Positions 27,080 through 37,087 of a stretch of DNA of 64,000 bases are shown here, one piece after another. The notes under the pieces were generated by a model that ran no database searches, was not told where the DNA came from, and saw nothing but the letters and a program-made list of their open reading frames with translations. Source of the stretch: Acidaminobacter hydrogenoformans DSM 2784 (GTDB lineage: Bacteria; Bacillota; Clostridia; Peptostreptococcales; Acidaminobacteraceae); contig NZ_FMWL01000003.1 of the NCBI RefSeq assembly GCF_900103005.1, positions 1 through 64,000 on the forward strand, given 5' to 3'. Made by a program: the position numbers and the translations under genes. Position 1 is the stretch's first letter. The number at the start of each line of letters is the position of its first letter.

Positions 27080-27350
27080 CAAAAACGCCCCTATCCAAGG
27101 ATAGAGACGAAATAACCGCGTTACCACTCTAATTGACTCCCGGTTAAAACCGGAAATCCTCTCAGATCCCATAATGGCGGATACACCAGCGCGCTCAGCA
27201 GCTATAGGCCTGACGCGCGTCTCCGGGGCGCGATTTCAAAGAAAGGTCCGCGTCATCCTCTCACCCTCGATGACTCGCTGAAACAGACGGTTTCCACTAC
27301 TTTCCCCTTCAAAGACACTTTGACAGCAACTTAATGCCCTAAATTAAATT
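27080..27350 (-). promoter_or_regulatory. T-box leader of argS
   Basis: On the minus strand the T-box core AGAGTGGTAACGCGG (27117-27131) is followed by a terminator stem CTATCCTTGGATAG with a T-run (27081-27108). Upstream stem I and GAGAGG-type loop lie at about 27240-27330. Uncharged tRNA-Arg would stabilise the antiterminator and turn on argS. CGC/CGG triplets occur near 27249-27253 at a plausible specifier position, but I cannot fix the specifier by eye. Confidence 0.88.
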
Positions 27351-27357
27351 CAAAATC

Positions 27358-27386
27358 AGTTTACCACAGCCTCACGAGAGAATCAA
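27358..27386 (-). promoter_or_regulatory. argS promoter
   Basis: On the minus strand TTGATT (27381-27386), 17 bases, TAAACT (27358-27363), directly ahead of the T-box leader. Confidence 0.65.
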
Positions 27387-27470
27387 GGGGTGGAAGCGAC
27401 CTGTCTTAGGCCCTTTAACGCGTTTAATCGTGGTGGTTTTACGAATAACCGCACTGATGACAGACATGCC

Positions 27471-27499
27471 TTGAACATCCGGGGTCACTTTGCTATCAT
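27471..27499 (+). promoter_or_regulatory. Rhomboid gene promoter
   Basis: TTGAAC (27471-27476), 17 bases, TATCAT (27494-27499). The transcript would have a very short leader before the ATG at 27523. Confidence 0.55.
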
Positions 27500-27522
27500 G
27501 GAGATATTGCGAGGTGTTCACC

Positions 27523-28362
27523 ATGATATTGGAGCAAACCAGAAAGCCCATATTTCTTAGTCATATATTGATACTCATCAATGTAGCGGTCTTTCTGATC
27601 ATGATGTTTTTTGATTCAAGCTTGTCCACATTGACGCTGATTCGCTTTGGCGCCAAAATCAATTACCGCATAGCAGACCTGGAGCTTTACAGATTGGTCA
27701 CACCCATGTTTCTGCACGCCAATCTCCTTCACTTGGGCTTCAACAGCTATGCCCTCCATTTGTTTGGCAGGGATACGGAGATGATCTTTGGCCGGACCCG
27801 TTTCCTCATCATTTATTTTGCAGCAGGGATCACAGGGACAGTGGGAAGCTTCCTGTTTAACGACAATATCTCTGTAGGCGCTTCTGGCGCGATCTTTGGA
27901 TTGATTGGCGCCAACCTGTATTTGTTTACACTGAATAAAGACGTTTACCGCAGAATTTTTGGCAATGATATCTTCGTGCTGCTGGGTATCAACGTCGCCT
28001 ATGGCTTTATCAATCCCATGATTGACAACACGGCGCATATGGCAGGTCTGTTCGGTGGTTTTCTGGCAGCCTGGTCCGTGGGGTATCGCTATCAAGTCAA
28101 GTATACCTGGAAAAATTGGGTCGCCAGAACCGCATTAATCCTAACCGTAACCGGAGGCCTCACCTTTGGTCTGCCGGCTTACAGGGACTCCGCAGAATAT
28201 TTTTTCAAGAAAGGCTATTTTTCAGCTGTGGAGGGGCAGATCAGCATAGCGCTTGAAGCGCTGAATACCGGGGCCCAGAGGTATCCTGAAGACGAACGCT
28301 TTCCATCCCTGATCGGAGAAATTGAAAATCTCATTCAGGAGCTTAATCTAAACTCAAACTAA
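27523..28362 (+). CDS. Rhomboid family intramembrane serine protease
   Basis: Protein of 279 residues with six to seven membrane helices in the first 200 residues. HANLLHLGFNSYALH carries the conserved histidine/asparagine region, GASGAIFG the catalytic serine, and HMAGLFGGFLAAW the catalytic histidine. After the last helix a soluble tail of about 60 residues (AVEGQISIALEALNTGAQRY) looks like a single TPR-like helix pair. ATG at 27523 is chosen, with GAGGTG upstream; the frame runs further 5' through the promoter. Substrate unknown. It is a monocistronic gene divergent from argS. Confidence 0.88.
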   Translation: MILEQTRKPIFLSHILILINVAVFLIMMFFDSSLSTLTLIRFGAKINYRIADLELYRLVTPMFLHANLLHLGFNSYALHLFGRDTEMIFGRTRFLIIYFAAGITGTVGSFLFNDNISVGASGAIFGLIGANLYLFTLNKDVYRRIFGNDIFVLLGINVAYGFINPMIDNTAHMAGLFGGFLAAWSVGYRYQVKYTWKNWVARTALILTVTGGLTFGLPAYRDSAEYFFKKGYFSAVEGQISIALEALNTGAQRYPEDERFPSLIGEIENLIQELNLNSN

Positions 28363-28384
28363 AGCTCAAACACAAAACACAAAA

Positions 28385-28452
28385 CTCAAAAAGCCTCCGC
28401 AAGGGGTGCATTATGCTTTACAGCATAGCGCCCTTCCCGGAGGCTTTTTCAA
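28385..28452. terminator. Bidirectional terminator between rhomboid and DUF523 genes
   Basis: AAAAAGCCTCCG pairs with CGGAGGCTTTTT, with an inner ATGCT/AGCAT hairpin. T-runs are present on both strands, so it serves both convergent genes. Confidence 0.9.
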
Positions 28453-28456
28453 TGGT

Positions 28457-28921
28457 TTACAACGCTTTTTCAGAGATCACGGGGATTCCATTTTCTCTCA
28501 GTTTGCACACGGTGAGCCCTGCCCCTGGAAGTTTAACCCCGGAGAAGGTCCCATCATAGATCAAACTGCTTCCGCAGGAAGGGCTGCCTTCCTTCAGAAT
28601 AGCCACCTCAACCTTGAGCAATTTGAAAAGCGCAAGAGTCTCCTCTGCGCCGCGCTCAAAGGCTGCCGTCAGATCCGCCCCCTCTTTTGAGACGACCTTT
28701 CCACCCATAATTTCCGCGGGTGGACGCGGCGTCGTCAAACCGCCAAGCTGTTCAGGACACACGGGGATCAGCGTAAAGCGGTCCGCGAGCGCCTTAACCG
28801 ACGACTCAGCATAGTTGCTGGTGCCATCATATTTGCACCGCACCCCCAAAAGACACGCGGAGACGCCAATCCGGGATCCTGCAGGCACTGTTCTGAGATC
28901 AAACGTAAGGTCCACTGCCAT
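28457..28921 (-). CDS. DUF523 family protein
   Basis: Protein of 154 residues of the DUF523 (YbbK-like) family. Conserved motifs are VSACLLGVRCKYDG near the N terminus, CPEQLGGL and REPAEI-like RPPAEIMGG, and LKEGSPSCG, which together place several cysteines around a possible metal or nucleotide site. ATG at 28921 has AGGAGG eleven bases upstream; the upstream frame lacks support. Function is not known. It follows mutS2 by 50 bases and may be its co-transcribed last gene. Confidence 0.85.
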   Translation of the reverse strand: MAVDLTFDLRTVPAGSRIGVSACLLGVRCKYDGTSNYAESSVKALADRFTLIPVCPEQLGGLTTPRPPAEIMGGKVVSKEGADLTAAFERGAEETLALFKLLKVEVAILKEGSPSCGSSLIYDGTFSGVKLPGAGLTVCKLRENGIPVISEKAL

Positions 28922-28970
28922 AGCAAATGCCACCTCCTGAATACCACACTTAAAGGTCAATCCCCAGCTT

Positions 28971-31340
28971 CTACTTCAACTCCAAAACTGTAACGCCCAA
29001 GCCCCCCTCGCCATAGACGCCGTCTCTGGCTGTCTTGACGTGTGGGTGGTTCTTGAAATAGGGCTTAAGCCCCGCCTTCAAGGCGCCGGTTCCAATGCCA
29101 TGGATAATCCTGACGGATTTAAGGTTCGCAAGACTGGCATCATCCAGATACTTGTCCAGCTCCGCCATTGCCTCCTCGACATTGAGCCCTCTGAGATCTA
29201 TCTCGGTTTTTGCGTTCACTGTCTTGTTCTCAAAACCCCGGCCGCCTTTTCCCTGGCGCTTTGCCTGGGCCGGCTTTTCCTCAATTTTCTTGAGATTGCT
29301 CAAATTGACGCTGATCTTCATTATGCCCACCTGAACCATCAGTTCACCTTTGTCGTCCGGCAAGGTGACAACATTGCCCTTTTGATTCAAATGGACCAGC
29401 TGGACGAGATCCCCAAGCCTCAGATCTTTTGGCGGTTCCACCTCATACAGGTCCTCAAGAAGCGGTGTCTGAAGCTCATCCATATTGGACTTGAGCTTCC
29501 GTCGAAGCTCTTCCACTCTGCGCAGGTGGTCTTTTGACAAACCTCCGGAGATTTCCCTAAGTTCCCTTGCCAGCGCGTCCGCTTCTTCCTTTGCTTCTTT
29601 AAGGAGCTTTCGAGCTTCTTCTTTCGCTTCGCGAATGAGCTTTGCCCGTTGCTCCGCAATTTTTTCATCCTTCTCTTCCAGGGATTTTCGAAGCTTTTCA
29701 GCGTCGACCCTCATGCGAATAGCTTCATCCCGTTCAGCCTCTGAGGTCTTCCTGTTGTTTTCAATCTTCGCAAGAACATCCTCAAAAGCAATGGCATTTG
29801 TTTCAATCCAAGTTTTAGCGCTTTCAACGATTTCTTTGCTGAGCCCCAGCTTTCTGGAGATTTCGAAAGCATTAGACTTGCCGGGTACCCCAATCAGCAG
29901 TCTGTAGGTTGGGCTCAAGGTCTCCACGTCAAACTCCACGCTGGCATTTTCAACCCCTGGGGTTACCAGCGCGAACTCTTTCAGCTCACTGTAATGGGTG
30001 GTCGCCACCGTGGTGACCTTCCAGTCGAACAGCTTTGTCAGAATTGCCTTAGCCAGAGCAGCCCCCTCTGTAGGATCCGTACCGGCACCGAGCTCATCAA
30101 ACAGCACCAGCGAGTTCGCGTCCACGTGGTTTAATATGTCAACAATATTGGTCATATGGGAAGAAAACGTGGAGAGGCTCTGCTCAATCGATTGCTCGTC
30201 CCCAATATCCGCGAAGACCTGATCGAAAACCGCAATATTAGAGCCGTGGTCCGCAGGTATATGGAGGCCGCATTGTGCCATGAGCGTCAGCAGCCCCACC
30301 GTTTTCAGCGTTACTGTTTTTCCCCCGGTATTTGGACCCGTGATCAACAGCGTCTTGAAGGTGTCGCCAATCCAAAAATTGCTGGGCACGACAGCCTTGG
30401 GATCGATCAGCGGATGACGTCCATTTTTGAGACGGATCTTTCCTTCACGGTTCAGCTCGGGAGATGAGGCTTTCATCTTGTGCGCCAGCTTCCCCTTGGC
30501 TAAAATCATGTCAAGCTGAATCAGCGTTTCCTGATTTGAAAGCAGCGCATCCGCTGATTCAGCTACTTCAGCAGTGATCTCCGTCAGAACCCTTACAATT
30601 TCCTCCTGCTCCTCCAGTCGGAGCTCTTTTAAACCATTATTCAGCTCCACTATGGCCAGTGGTTCAATATAGAGGGTCGATCCACTGCCTGACTGATCGT
30701 GCACCAGGCCTTTGATCATGTGCTTGTACTCACTTTTTACAGGCACCACGAACCGGTCCTGGCGAATGGTCACAAGGGCATCCTGCAGATACTTTTGATT
30801 GGACGTGTCGCGAATGATCGAATCCAGTTTGTTCCGAATCGCTTGATGCTTGTTTTCAATTTCCCGCCGGATTTTTTTAAGCGCGTGGCTGGCATTATCC
30901 GACACCAAATTTTCTCCCAAAATGGCATTGTTAATGGTGTCCTCAAGGTCCTTCACAGGCACCAACACCTCAGCCAAGCCTCTGAGAATAGGCATTTCAC
31001 TGCCTTCTCCAGCGTTTTTCAAAATGAACTGCCTGACATTTCTGGCGGTTCGGAGGCTGTCCGAAACCTCCATGAGCTGCCCCGGCGACAAAAAAGATCC
31101 TATAGCGGAGATCTTCGCATGAGGCCTCAAATCGTGAACCGGTCCAAAGGGCGGACTGGAGTGGCGCATAATCAGCGCGCTCGCTTCGTCCGTTTCCCTC
31201 AGTCTTTCACGCACCTCTTCCATATTCCCGCTAGGCTCAAGGTCGAGGACGCGCTGCCTGGTCAAGCTGCAGGAAACGAGCTCAGCGAGCATGGCAATAA
31301 TTTTGGGAAGTTCCAAGACGCGTAGTGATCTGGGATTCAT
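28971..31340 (-). CDS. mutS2: Endonuclease MutS2
   Basis: Protein of 789 residues with MutS core and ATPase domains and a C-terminal Smr nuclease-type domain. The Walker A motif GPNTGGKT is at 335-342, followed by the MutS-like VLFDELGAGTDPTEGAALA. A long charged coiled coil occupies about 510-620. The Smr domain covers about 713-789 (IDLRGLNVEEA, IHGIGTGALK). MutS2 is known to act in suppression of recombination and in rescue of collided ribosomes in Firmicutes. Good AGGAGG site at the ATG. Confidence 0.95.
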   Translation of the reverse strand: MNPRSLRVLELPKIIAMLAELVSCSLTRQRVLDLEPSGNMEEVRERLRETDEASALIMRHSSPPFGPVHDLRPHAKISAIGSFLSPGQLMEVSDSLRTARNVRQFILKNAGEGSEMPILRGLAEVLVPVKDLEDTINNAILGENLVSDNASHALKKIRREIENKHQAIRNKLDSIIRDTSNQKYLQDALVTIRQDRFVVPVKSEYKHMIKGLVHDQSGSGSTLYIEPLAIVELNNGLKELRLEEQEEIVRVLTEITAEVAESADALLSNQETLIQLDMILAKGKLAHKMKASSPELNREGKIRLKNGRHPLIDPKAVVPSNFWIGDTFKTLLITGPNTGGKTVTLKTVGLLTLMAQCGLHIPADHGSNIAVFDQVFADIGDEQSIEQSLSTFSSHMTNIVDILNHVDANSLVLFDELGAGTDPTEGAALAKAILTKLFDWKVTTVATTHYSELKEFALVTPGVENASVEFDVETLSPTYRLLIGVPGKSNAFEISRKLGLSKEIVESAKTWIETNAIAFEDVLAKIENNRKTSEAERDEAIRMRVDAEKLRKSLEEKDEKIAEQRAKLIREAKEEARKLLKEAKEEADALARELREISGGLSKDHLRRVEELRRKLKSNMDELQTPLLEDLYEVEPPKDLRLGDLVQLVHLNQKGNVVTLPDDKGELMVQVGIMKISVNLSNLKKIEEKPAQAKRQGKGGRGFENKTVNAKTEIDLRGLNVEEAMAELDKYLDDASLANLKSVRIIHGIGTGALKAGLKPYFKNHPHVKTARDGVYGEGGLGVTVLELK

Positions 31341-31379
31341 GGGTACCCTCCTGAAAATGATTAGACGTTGACTAATATT

Positions 31380-33809
31380 CTAAAACACCCCACGGAAAAA
31401 ATGTCCGTGAGTTCTTGGATATTCAGAGCGAACAGGCGTCCGTTTGCCTTCCAGCCGCTCCTGATGCACCGCCACAAGATCCATGATCTCGTCCGGTGAT
31501 TCGATTGTAAAATGAAGCCTGTAACGCGTCACCCCGGCGGCGCTCAGCCGCTCCAGCTGATCTGAAAGATCCAGCACGGGGTTGTTGAGAATCTCTGTCC
31601 AGCACGGCCCGGTCTTGACAACAGGAAAAATTGCCCCCGTCTTGTCCCTGAGACCATAGGATTTCCCGCTGCAAAGCGCGCAGCCTTTGTCCGGCCCGCC
31701 AAGCCCTGTGCGAATAGGACAGTGCGGTGTCACCATCACCGGAAGGTGACCATAGCCCACAATTTCAAGGACGCCGCCTGAGGCTTTGCCGATGGTCTCA
31801 ATACCTTCCCCCGTCAGCTCCGGCGACAAGGTGACGACCTCTGCGCCGAGAGCCCTTACCACCCGCTCCGAACCAGTGTTGAGCACATTCATGCCATAAT
31901 CTGCTGTCACGTGCTCAGCAAACTGCTTCGCCCAGCCAAGCATTCCCGGGGAACTGACAACTATGCCTTCCGGCTTTATTGAACTTAGAAGCGTCGTATA
32001 TTTTTCAAGCAGCCCGCTTGGATTTGGGCGGGTCCACTGCCAGGACAACTTGGCATCATACCTGGCAGCAAGGGCCTTCGCCTGTTCGAGCTCCATGACA
32101 GGGCCCCTGAAATAAACGTCCTTAAGGCCTGATTCCAGCACCAGATGAAGCCGCCCCAAATCAGGCACTGAGGCACAAAGCGTCACTTCAGGTTTGGCGA
32201 CCTCTTCTGTGGCGCTTACTTCATCCGGCTGATGAACCACAGCTTCAATGATTTCACCCCTGGCTTCAAGAGCTTCAAGGCGCGCCTCATCCAGCCTCTG
32301 ACCTGCCAGGCGTCTGGTTTCGTTGATGACCTTTATAGGCAAGGTCGCTTCACCATCAAGATTCAGATCAAACGCTGAAACCTCGTAAATGGTAGTACCG
32401 AGCTTTCCAAGCTGCTCCAGAAGCCGCTCACGGTCAAGCGGCCGCTTCAGCGCCGCTTCTGCAGGCAACTCAGAAACCGCACAGCCCCTGTTGCCCTGCG
32501 CATCCGTCAGACAAACTTCCAAAGGAAGTCCTACCTTCAGCGTCGCCGCCACTTGAACGGGAATACGTCTCGACGTCTCGTGAATCAGCCCTTGGATACG
32601 GTCCATTTCCTTCTTGTCATAGGTTCGCCTTAAGAGATCACCTTTATTGCAGGAAGACTTGTAGTTGATTCTGACTTTGCTGCCTTTTTCAGCGGATTTG
32701 ATCCTCTGACCCCTCAGCAGGATATATTCGACGCGGCATCCGCTGCTTTCTTTCCCTTTTCTGATCTGGAGTTCGTCCCCAACAGTGAGGTCCTCCAGCA
32801 GCTCAACCTCGACCTCTTCCGCCCGGGCGTCAAACCGGATCACTTCAGCCGCTGGGATCCCCTGATTGCCTGGAATGTCTGCGCTGAGATAATCGCCGCC
32901 CCGCTCCCCGAGAACCCAGCCCTTTGTAAAGCCCCGGTTGAATATCTTCTCGAGATTTTTTTCTGTCTCCAGAAGCGCTTCCGGGCTCAGTGCTTCATTT
33001 TTAAGATGACGGTCAATGGCCGTCCTGTAAGCCTTCACCGTCTGGTAGACGAATTCAGGTCCCTTCATTCTGCCTTCAATTTTGAGGGCGGTCACCCCGG
33101 ACTCCAGTATTTCGCCTATGTGCTCCAGCGTATTCAGGTCTTTGGGGCTCAGTCGGTACATACCGCTTTTACCGCCCACATTCTCCCCCGTCTCCAGGTC
33201 AATCAAATCATACGCCTGGCGGCAGGACTGGGCACACTGGCCTCTATTGCCGCTGCGACCGCCAATCATGCTGCTCATGTAGCATTGACCGGACACACTC
33301 ACGCAAAGGGCGCCGTGGACAAACAGCTCAAGCTCAGCGCCCGTCTCGCGGTAAATAGCACGCGCTTCTTCAAGTCGCATTTCCCGGGGCAGGACAACCC
33401 GGTGCACACCAAGGGCCATCAGCGCTTTTACATCCTCCAGGTTTTGTGCGGCCATCTGGGTGGAGGCATGAACCTCCACCTGAGGATAGCGGCTTTGAAC
33501 CAATTCCAGTACGCCAAGGTCCTGTACGATCCAGGCATCCAGTCCTATAGCTGCCATCCTGTCGAGGAACGCTGTCAGACCTTCTTTTTCATGATCATAG
33601 ATCAGCGTATTCACCGTCAGATAAACGCGGACTCCCACAAGATGCGCCTCTCGAACAACTTCCCTAAGAGCGGCGTCATCAAAATTAGCCGCGCTGTGAC
33701 GTGCACCAAAAGCATCACCGCCAAGATAAATAGCGTCTGCGCCAGCCTTAATCGCAGCCTCAAAGGAAGCTCTGCTTCCAGCAGGCGCGAGCAATTCAAA
33801 TTTAGACAT
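31380..33809 (-). CDS. U32 family peptidase / RNA hydroxylation protein with DUF3656
   Basis: Protein of 809 residues. Residues 1-300 form the U32 TIM-barrel domain (FELLAPAGSRASFEAAIKAG) with the family signature ELFVHGALCVSVSGQC and further cysteines (NRGQCAQSC). A middle part (about 370-500) matches DUF3656 architecture and a second barrel-like part follows, with C-terminal CPIRTGLGGPDKGCALC. U32 proteins of this layout are known to be needed for hydroxylation of rRNA or tRNA bases (RlhA, TrhP); which one applies is inference. ATG at 33809 with AGAAGGA is chosen over the longer open frame. Confidence 0.88.
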   Translation of the reverse strand: MSKFELLAPAGSRASFEAAIKAGADAIYLGGDAFGARHSAANFDDAALREVVREAHLVGVRVYLTVNTLIYDHEKEGLTAFLDRMAAIGLDAWIVQDLGVLELVQSRYPQVEVHASTQMAAQNLEDVKALMALGVHRVVLPREMRLEEARAIYRETGAELELFVHGALCVSVSGQCYMSSMIGGRSGNRGQCAQSCRQAYDLIDLETGENVGGKSGMYRLSPKDLNTLEHIGEILESGVTALKIEGRMKGPEFVYQTVKAYRTAIDRHLKNEALSPEALLETEKNLEKIFNRGFTKGWVLGERGGDYLSADIPGNQGIPAAEVIRFDARAEEVEVELLEDLTVGDELQIRKGKESSGCRVEYILLRGQRIKSAEKGSKVRINYKSSCNKGDLLRRTYDKKEMDRIQGLIHETSRRIPVQVAATLKVGLPLEVCLTDAQGNRGCAVSELPAEAALKRPLDRERLLEQLGKLGTTIYEVSAFDLNLDGEATLPIKVINETRRLAGQRLDEARLEALEARGEIIEAVVHQPDEVSATEEVAKPEVTLCASVPDLGRLHLVLESGLKDVYFRGPVMELEQAKALAARYDAKLSWQWTRPNPSGLLEKYTTLLSSIKPEGIVVSSPGMLGWAKQFAEHVTADYGMNVLNTGSERVVRALGAEVVTLSPELTGEGIETIGKASGGVLEIVGYGHLPVMVTPHCPIRTGLGGPDKGCALCSGKSYGLRDKTGAIFPVVKTGPCWTEILNNPVLDLSDQLERLSAAGVTRYRLHFTIESPDEIMDLVAVHQERLEGKRTPVRSEYPRTHGHFFRGVF

Positions 33810-33910
33810 AATAAGTTTCCTTCTTTCAATAATGGGGCGCATAGAAGTCCGCAGTTCCTGACACTGATTCAGGTCCTCCGCGAATACCGCTTACCCTTGC
33901 CTTAACCCTC

Positions 33911-33943
33911 AAAAAAGTGGCGGAATTGCTCCCGCCACTTCAT
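33911..33943 (-). terminator. Terminator after zapA
   Basis: On the minus strand GAAGTGGCGG, loop GAGCAATT, CCGCCACTTTTTTG. It would end the pheS-pheT-zapA transcript, so the U32 and mutS2 genes need their own promoter or readthrough. Confidence 0.9.
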
Positions 33944-33947
33944 TGTA

Positions 33948-34490
33948 TCAGCCTTCCTGAAAACTGTCGAGAAAATCGACCAGCTCCCGTTCTTTCAGCG
34001 ACAGCTGCTCTAAAAGCTCTGCCTTCTCGGACTCCAGTACAATGACTCTGCTGTCCCGTTCGCTGATGGTACGGCTTTGTTCTTCAATTTTGAGTTTAAG
34101 CGCCACAATAGTCTTATCATGCTCTTTGGCGCTTTGTACCAGCTTGTCAAAATCTGTTGCCAACCGCTCATATTCCAAGCTTTTAAGCTCATAATTCCTC
34201 TGGAGGACTTCAATTTTATCCTGGACCTCCTGTTGGTTGATCGTAGGATCCTGAATTCGCTTTTCAAGCTCTTCATTGTGAGCCGCGATCTTAAGATACT
34301 CATCCGTGACATTGAGCGCCGTTAAAACGGCCATCATGGACGTACTGAGTTTCTTGTTCGCTGCTGCTATTTCCTTCATCTTATCGTCCACAACATTGGC
34401 AACGCGCTGCATATATTCCCTGGTGTCTTCACTGACCAATGTATATTCGTGGCCCATGATGCGGACGACGACTTTATTCTTTTCCGGCAT
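33948..34490 (-). CDS. zapA: Cell division protein ZapA with long coiled-coil tail
   Basis: ZapA bundles FtsZ filaments. Residues 1-90 match the ZapA domain (VVVRIMGHEYTLVSEDT, YMQRVANVVDDKM). Residues 90-180 form a long coiled coil with heptad spacing (EEQSRTISERDSRV). The 180-residue length is about twice that of a typical ZapA, though long forms are known in Clostridia. ATG at 34490 follows a GGGGG-type site; the frame upstream is unlikely to be coding. It lies after pheT, the usual clostridial neighbour. Confidence 0.85.
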   Translation of the reverse strand: MPEKNKVVVRIMGHEYTLVSEDTREYMQRVANVVDDKMKEIAAANKKLSTSMMAVLTALNVTDEYLKIAAHNEELEKRIQDPTINQQEVQDKIEVLQRNYELKSLEYERLATDFDKLVQSAKEHDKTIVALKLKIEEQSRTISERDSRVIVLESEKAELLEQLSLKERELVDFLDSFQEG

Positions 34491-34675
34491 ATCCCCCGAC
34501 CCCTTTCCTGCTGTGCGACAAATAGGTCTCCACTCTGAACGCGGCGGCACTTAAATATCAATGCGCCCAGTGCCATGCTCAGCACGGGAACCGCCGCTTC
34601 AGAGCTTCATTTGAATTATCTATTCGATACCCATTTAAAATTCCCTTCAACCTCAAACAAGAAAGTTAATAATTA

Positions 34676-37072
34676 TTATCTCAGCTTCGCACCTACAGAC
34701 TCCACAAGTGCTGCCAGCTGAGCATCAAAGACTTTGCTGACTTCAGCGTCTGTCAGGGTTCTGTCACTGGCACGGTAAACCAGCGCGTAAGCCATGGACT
34801 TGTGGCCGGCTTCGATCTGCTTACCTTTGTAGACGTCGAACAGCGCCACGCTCTCAAGGACCTTTCCGCCGTTTTTCCTAAGGATTTCAAGCATTTGGGC
34901 ATTCGTCACTTCATCACGGACGAGGACAGCCAGATCCCGGCTCATGGCAGGGAACTTAGGCAGCGGATTGTATTTGCGGTCAAGATCTGCCTTCTCAATC
35001 AGCCATGCCAGCTCCAGCTCCGCCAGATAAGCCTTGCCTTCAAAGCCAAAGGCTTCGACGACCTTAGGATGCACCTCACCTACTGTACCAAGGCAGGTCT
35101 CTCCTTGGAAAACCTGAGCGCAGCGGCCTGGGTGATACGTCGTGTGCGTCGTAACAGGACGCCACTCGACGTCTTTAATGCCATAAACCTCCAGAAGGTT
35201 CTCTACGCTCCCCTTCATGGTAAAGAAGGATTCCTCCTGACCATAAGCACCCATGACCAAAGTCTGGCGCTCCTCAGGGAGTTCCTGAAGCGGTAAGGTC
35301 TGCGCGATAAAACGGTAACCAATTTCAAAAGCCCGTGCAGAAGGCAAACGTCTGTTGAAATTGCGTGCGAGCACTTCCAGCTGATTGGCAGCCAGAGTGG
35401 TTCTCATGACGCTATACTCTTCACCCAATGGATTGATGAGGCGGATCTGCAGTCTCTCCGGCGCGTCCTCCGGCAAATTCAGCCAGTCAGGCTGAGATGG
35501 GCTTACAAAGGAGTACGTGGAAGTTTCGTTGTAGCCGTCCGCGACCAGCTGTGACCGCGCTGCAGCCACTAAGGATTGGTTGTAGTTCAGACCGCCCGTG
35601 GAAGCGTCGTGAGGCAATGTCGTGTCAATCACGTCAAAGCCATACATTCTGGCGACTTCCTCGACCAGATCTATCTCTTTTTCCAGATCCAGACGATGCG
35701 CTGGCACTTGGCAGCGCAGGACGCCGCCCTCAATAGCGCAACTGATTTCCAGACGCTCGAGATACCCTTTGATCGCTTCCGTACTAAGCGCCGTGCCTAT
35801 GATCGCGTTGATCCACTCAGGTCTTGCCACGATCTCCTTAGCTTCAAGCGGCTTCGGATAAACGTCAATGACGCCTGAAATTACATCCCCCGCATCAAGC
35901 TGCTGGATCAGCTGTACAACCCGGTCCACTACCGGCAGCACGTGACAGTGGGCAACGCCCTTTTCAAAGCGTGCTGACGCCTCAGTCCTAAGGCCAAGGA
36001 CCTTGGAGCTGCGTCGGATATTCGTCTTGTCAAAGGAAGCGACCTCTATCAAAATATTCTTTGTCGCGTCCGTAATCTCCGTATTCTCACCGCCCATGAT
36101 CCCCGCCAGTCCCACTGGATGTGTCGCGTCCGCAATGACCAGGGTTTCATGGTCCAGCGTTCTTTCCACGCTGTCAAGGGTCACGATCTTCTCGCCTTCA
36201 TGGGCACGACGGACAATGATCTTGCCGCCGCCAAGGGTATCGAAGTCAAAGGCATGGATGGGCTGACCGTATTCCAGCATGACATAGTTCGTAATGTCGA
36301 CAATGTTATTGATTGGCCGGACGCCCGCCTTCATCAGTCTGAGCTGCATCCACACAGGTGATGGTGCGATCCGGACATTTCTGACCACCTTGGCCGCATA
36401 ACGGGGGCAGAGGTCGGAATCGAGGATTTCCACGGACGCAATCTCGTTAATGTTCCCGGCTTCCACAACATCTGCCCGTGGAATCTCAAGCTTAGGCCGT
36501 TCAAAGGTCGCAGCGGCTTCCCGGGCGATTCCCAGCATGCTGAGGCAGTCGGGACGGTTCGGCGTAATTTCAAACTCCACCACCTGGTCCGACAGCTCAG
36601 GGACAGCTTCTTGAAGCGGCGCGCCCAGCGGGAGCGGTCCGTCGAGGATATAAATACCATCGGCAAAGCGCTTTGGAATGACGTTGTCTGCAAAGCCCAG
36701 TTCTTCCAAAGAGCAGAGCATGCCGTCCGAGTCAATGCCGCGGAGCTTGCTCTTCTTGATCTTGACGCCGCCGCTGATCCAGGAGTTGTGCACCGCCACC
36801 GGAATATAGGCGCCTTCAAAGCAGTTGTCCGCCCCTGTGACGATCTGGGTGACGCGCTCGCCAAGATCCACCTGCATCACCCAAAGCTTGTCCGCCTCTG
36901 GATGTCGCACGATCTCGACAATTTTGCCTATGACAATGTTCTTGATGCCCGGGCAGACTTCGGAAATTGCCTCTGTCTTGGATCCGGACATGACCATACG
37001 GTCTTCAAAGTGGGTCAGGGAAAGATCCCCAATCTCCACATAATCTTTTAACCACGCTATAGGTACCAGCAT
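34676..37072 (-). CDS. pheT: Phenylalanyl-tRNA synthetase beta subunit
   Basis: Beta subunit of 798 residues of the tetrameric PheRS. A tRNA-binding (EMAP-like) domain lies at about 40-155, B3/B4 editing domain at about 210-400, B5 domain at about 405-480, the catalytic-like core at about 490-690 and a C-terminal ferredoxin-fold anticodon-binding domain at about 705-798 (KFPAMSRDLAVLV). Full length. It starts 15 bases after pheS in the same operon. Confidence 0.97.
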   Translation of the reverse strand: MLVPIAWLKDYVEIGDLSLTHFEDRMVMSGSKTEAISEVCPGIKNIVIGKIVEIVRHPEADKLWVMQVDLGERVTQIVTGADNCFEGAYIPVAVHNSWISGGVKIKKSKLRGIDSDGMLCSLEELGFADNVIPKRFADGIYILDGPLPLGAPLQEAVPELSDQVVEFEITPNRPDCLSMLGIAREAAATFERPKLEIPRADVVEAGNINEIASVEILDSDLCPRYAAKVVRNVRIAPSPVWMQLRLMKAGVRPINNIVDITNYVMLEYGQPIHAFDFDTLGGGKIIVRRAHEGEKIVTLDSVERTLDHETLVIADATHPVGLAGIMGGENTEITDATKNILIEVASFDKTNIRRSSKVLGLRTEASARFEKGVAHCHVLPVVDRVVQLIQQLDAGDVISGVIDVYPKPLEAKEIVARPEWINAIIGTALSTEAIKGYLERLEISCAIEGGVLRCQVPAHRLDLEKEIDLVEEVARMYGFDVIDTTLPHDASTGGLNYNQSLVAAARSQLVADGYNETSTYSFVSPSQPDWLNLPEDAPERLQIRLINPLGEEYSVMRTTLAANQLEVLARNFNRRLPSARAFEIGYRFIAQTLPLQELPEERQTLVMGAYGQEESFFTMKGSVENLLEVYGIKDVEWRPVTTHTTYHPGRCAQVFQGETCLGTVGEVHPKVVEAFGFEGKAYLAELELAWLIEKADLDRKYNPLPKFPAMSRDLAVLVRDEVTNAQMLEILRKNGGKVLESVALFDVYKGKQIEAGHKSMAYALVYRASDRTLTDAEVSKVFDAQLAALVESVGAKLR

Positions 37073-37087
37073 ATTATTCTCGCCCTC

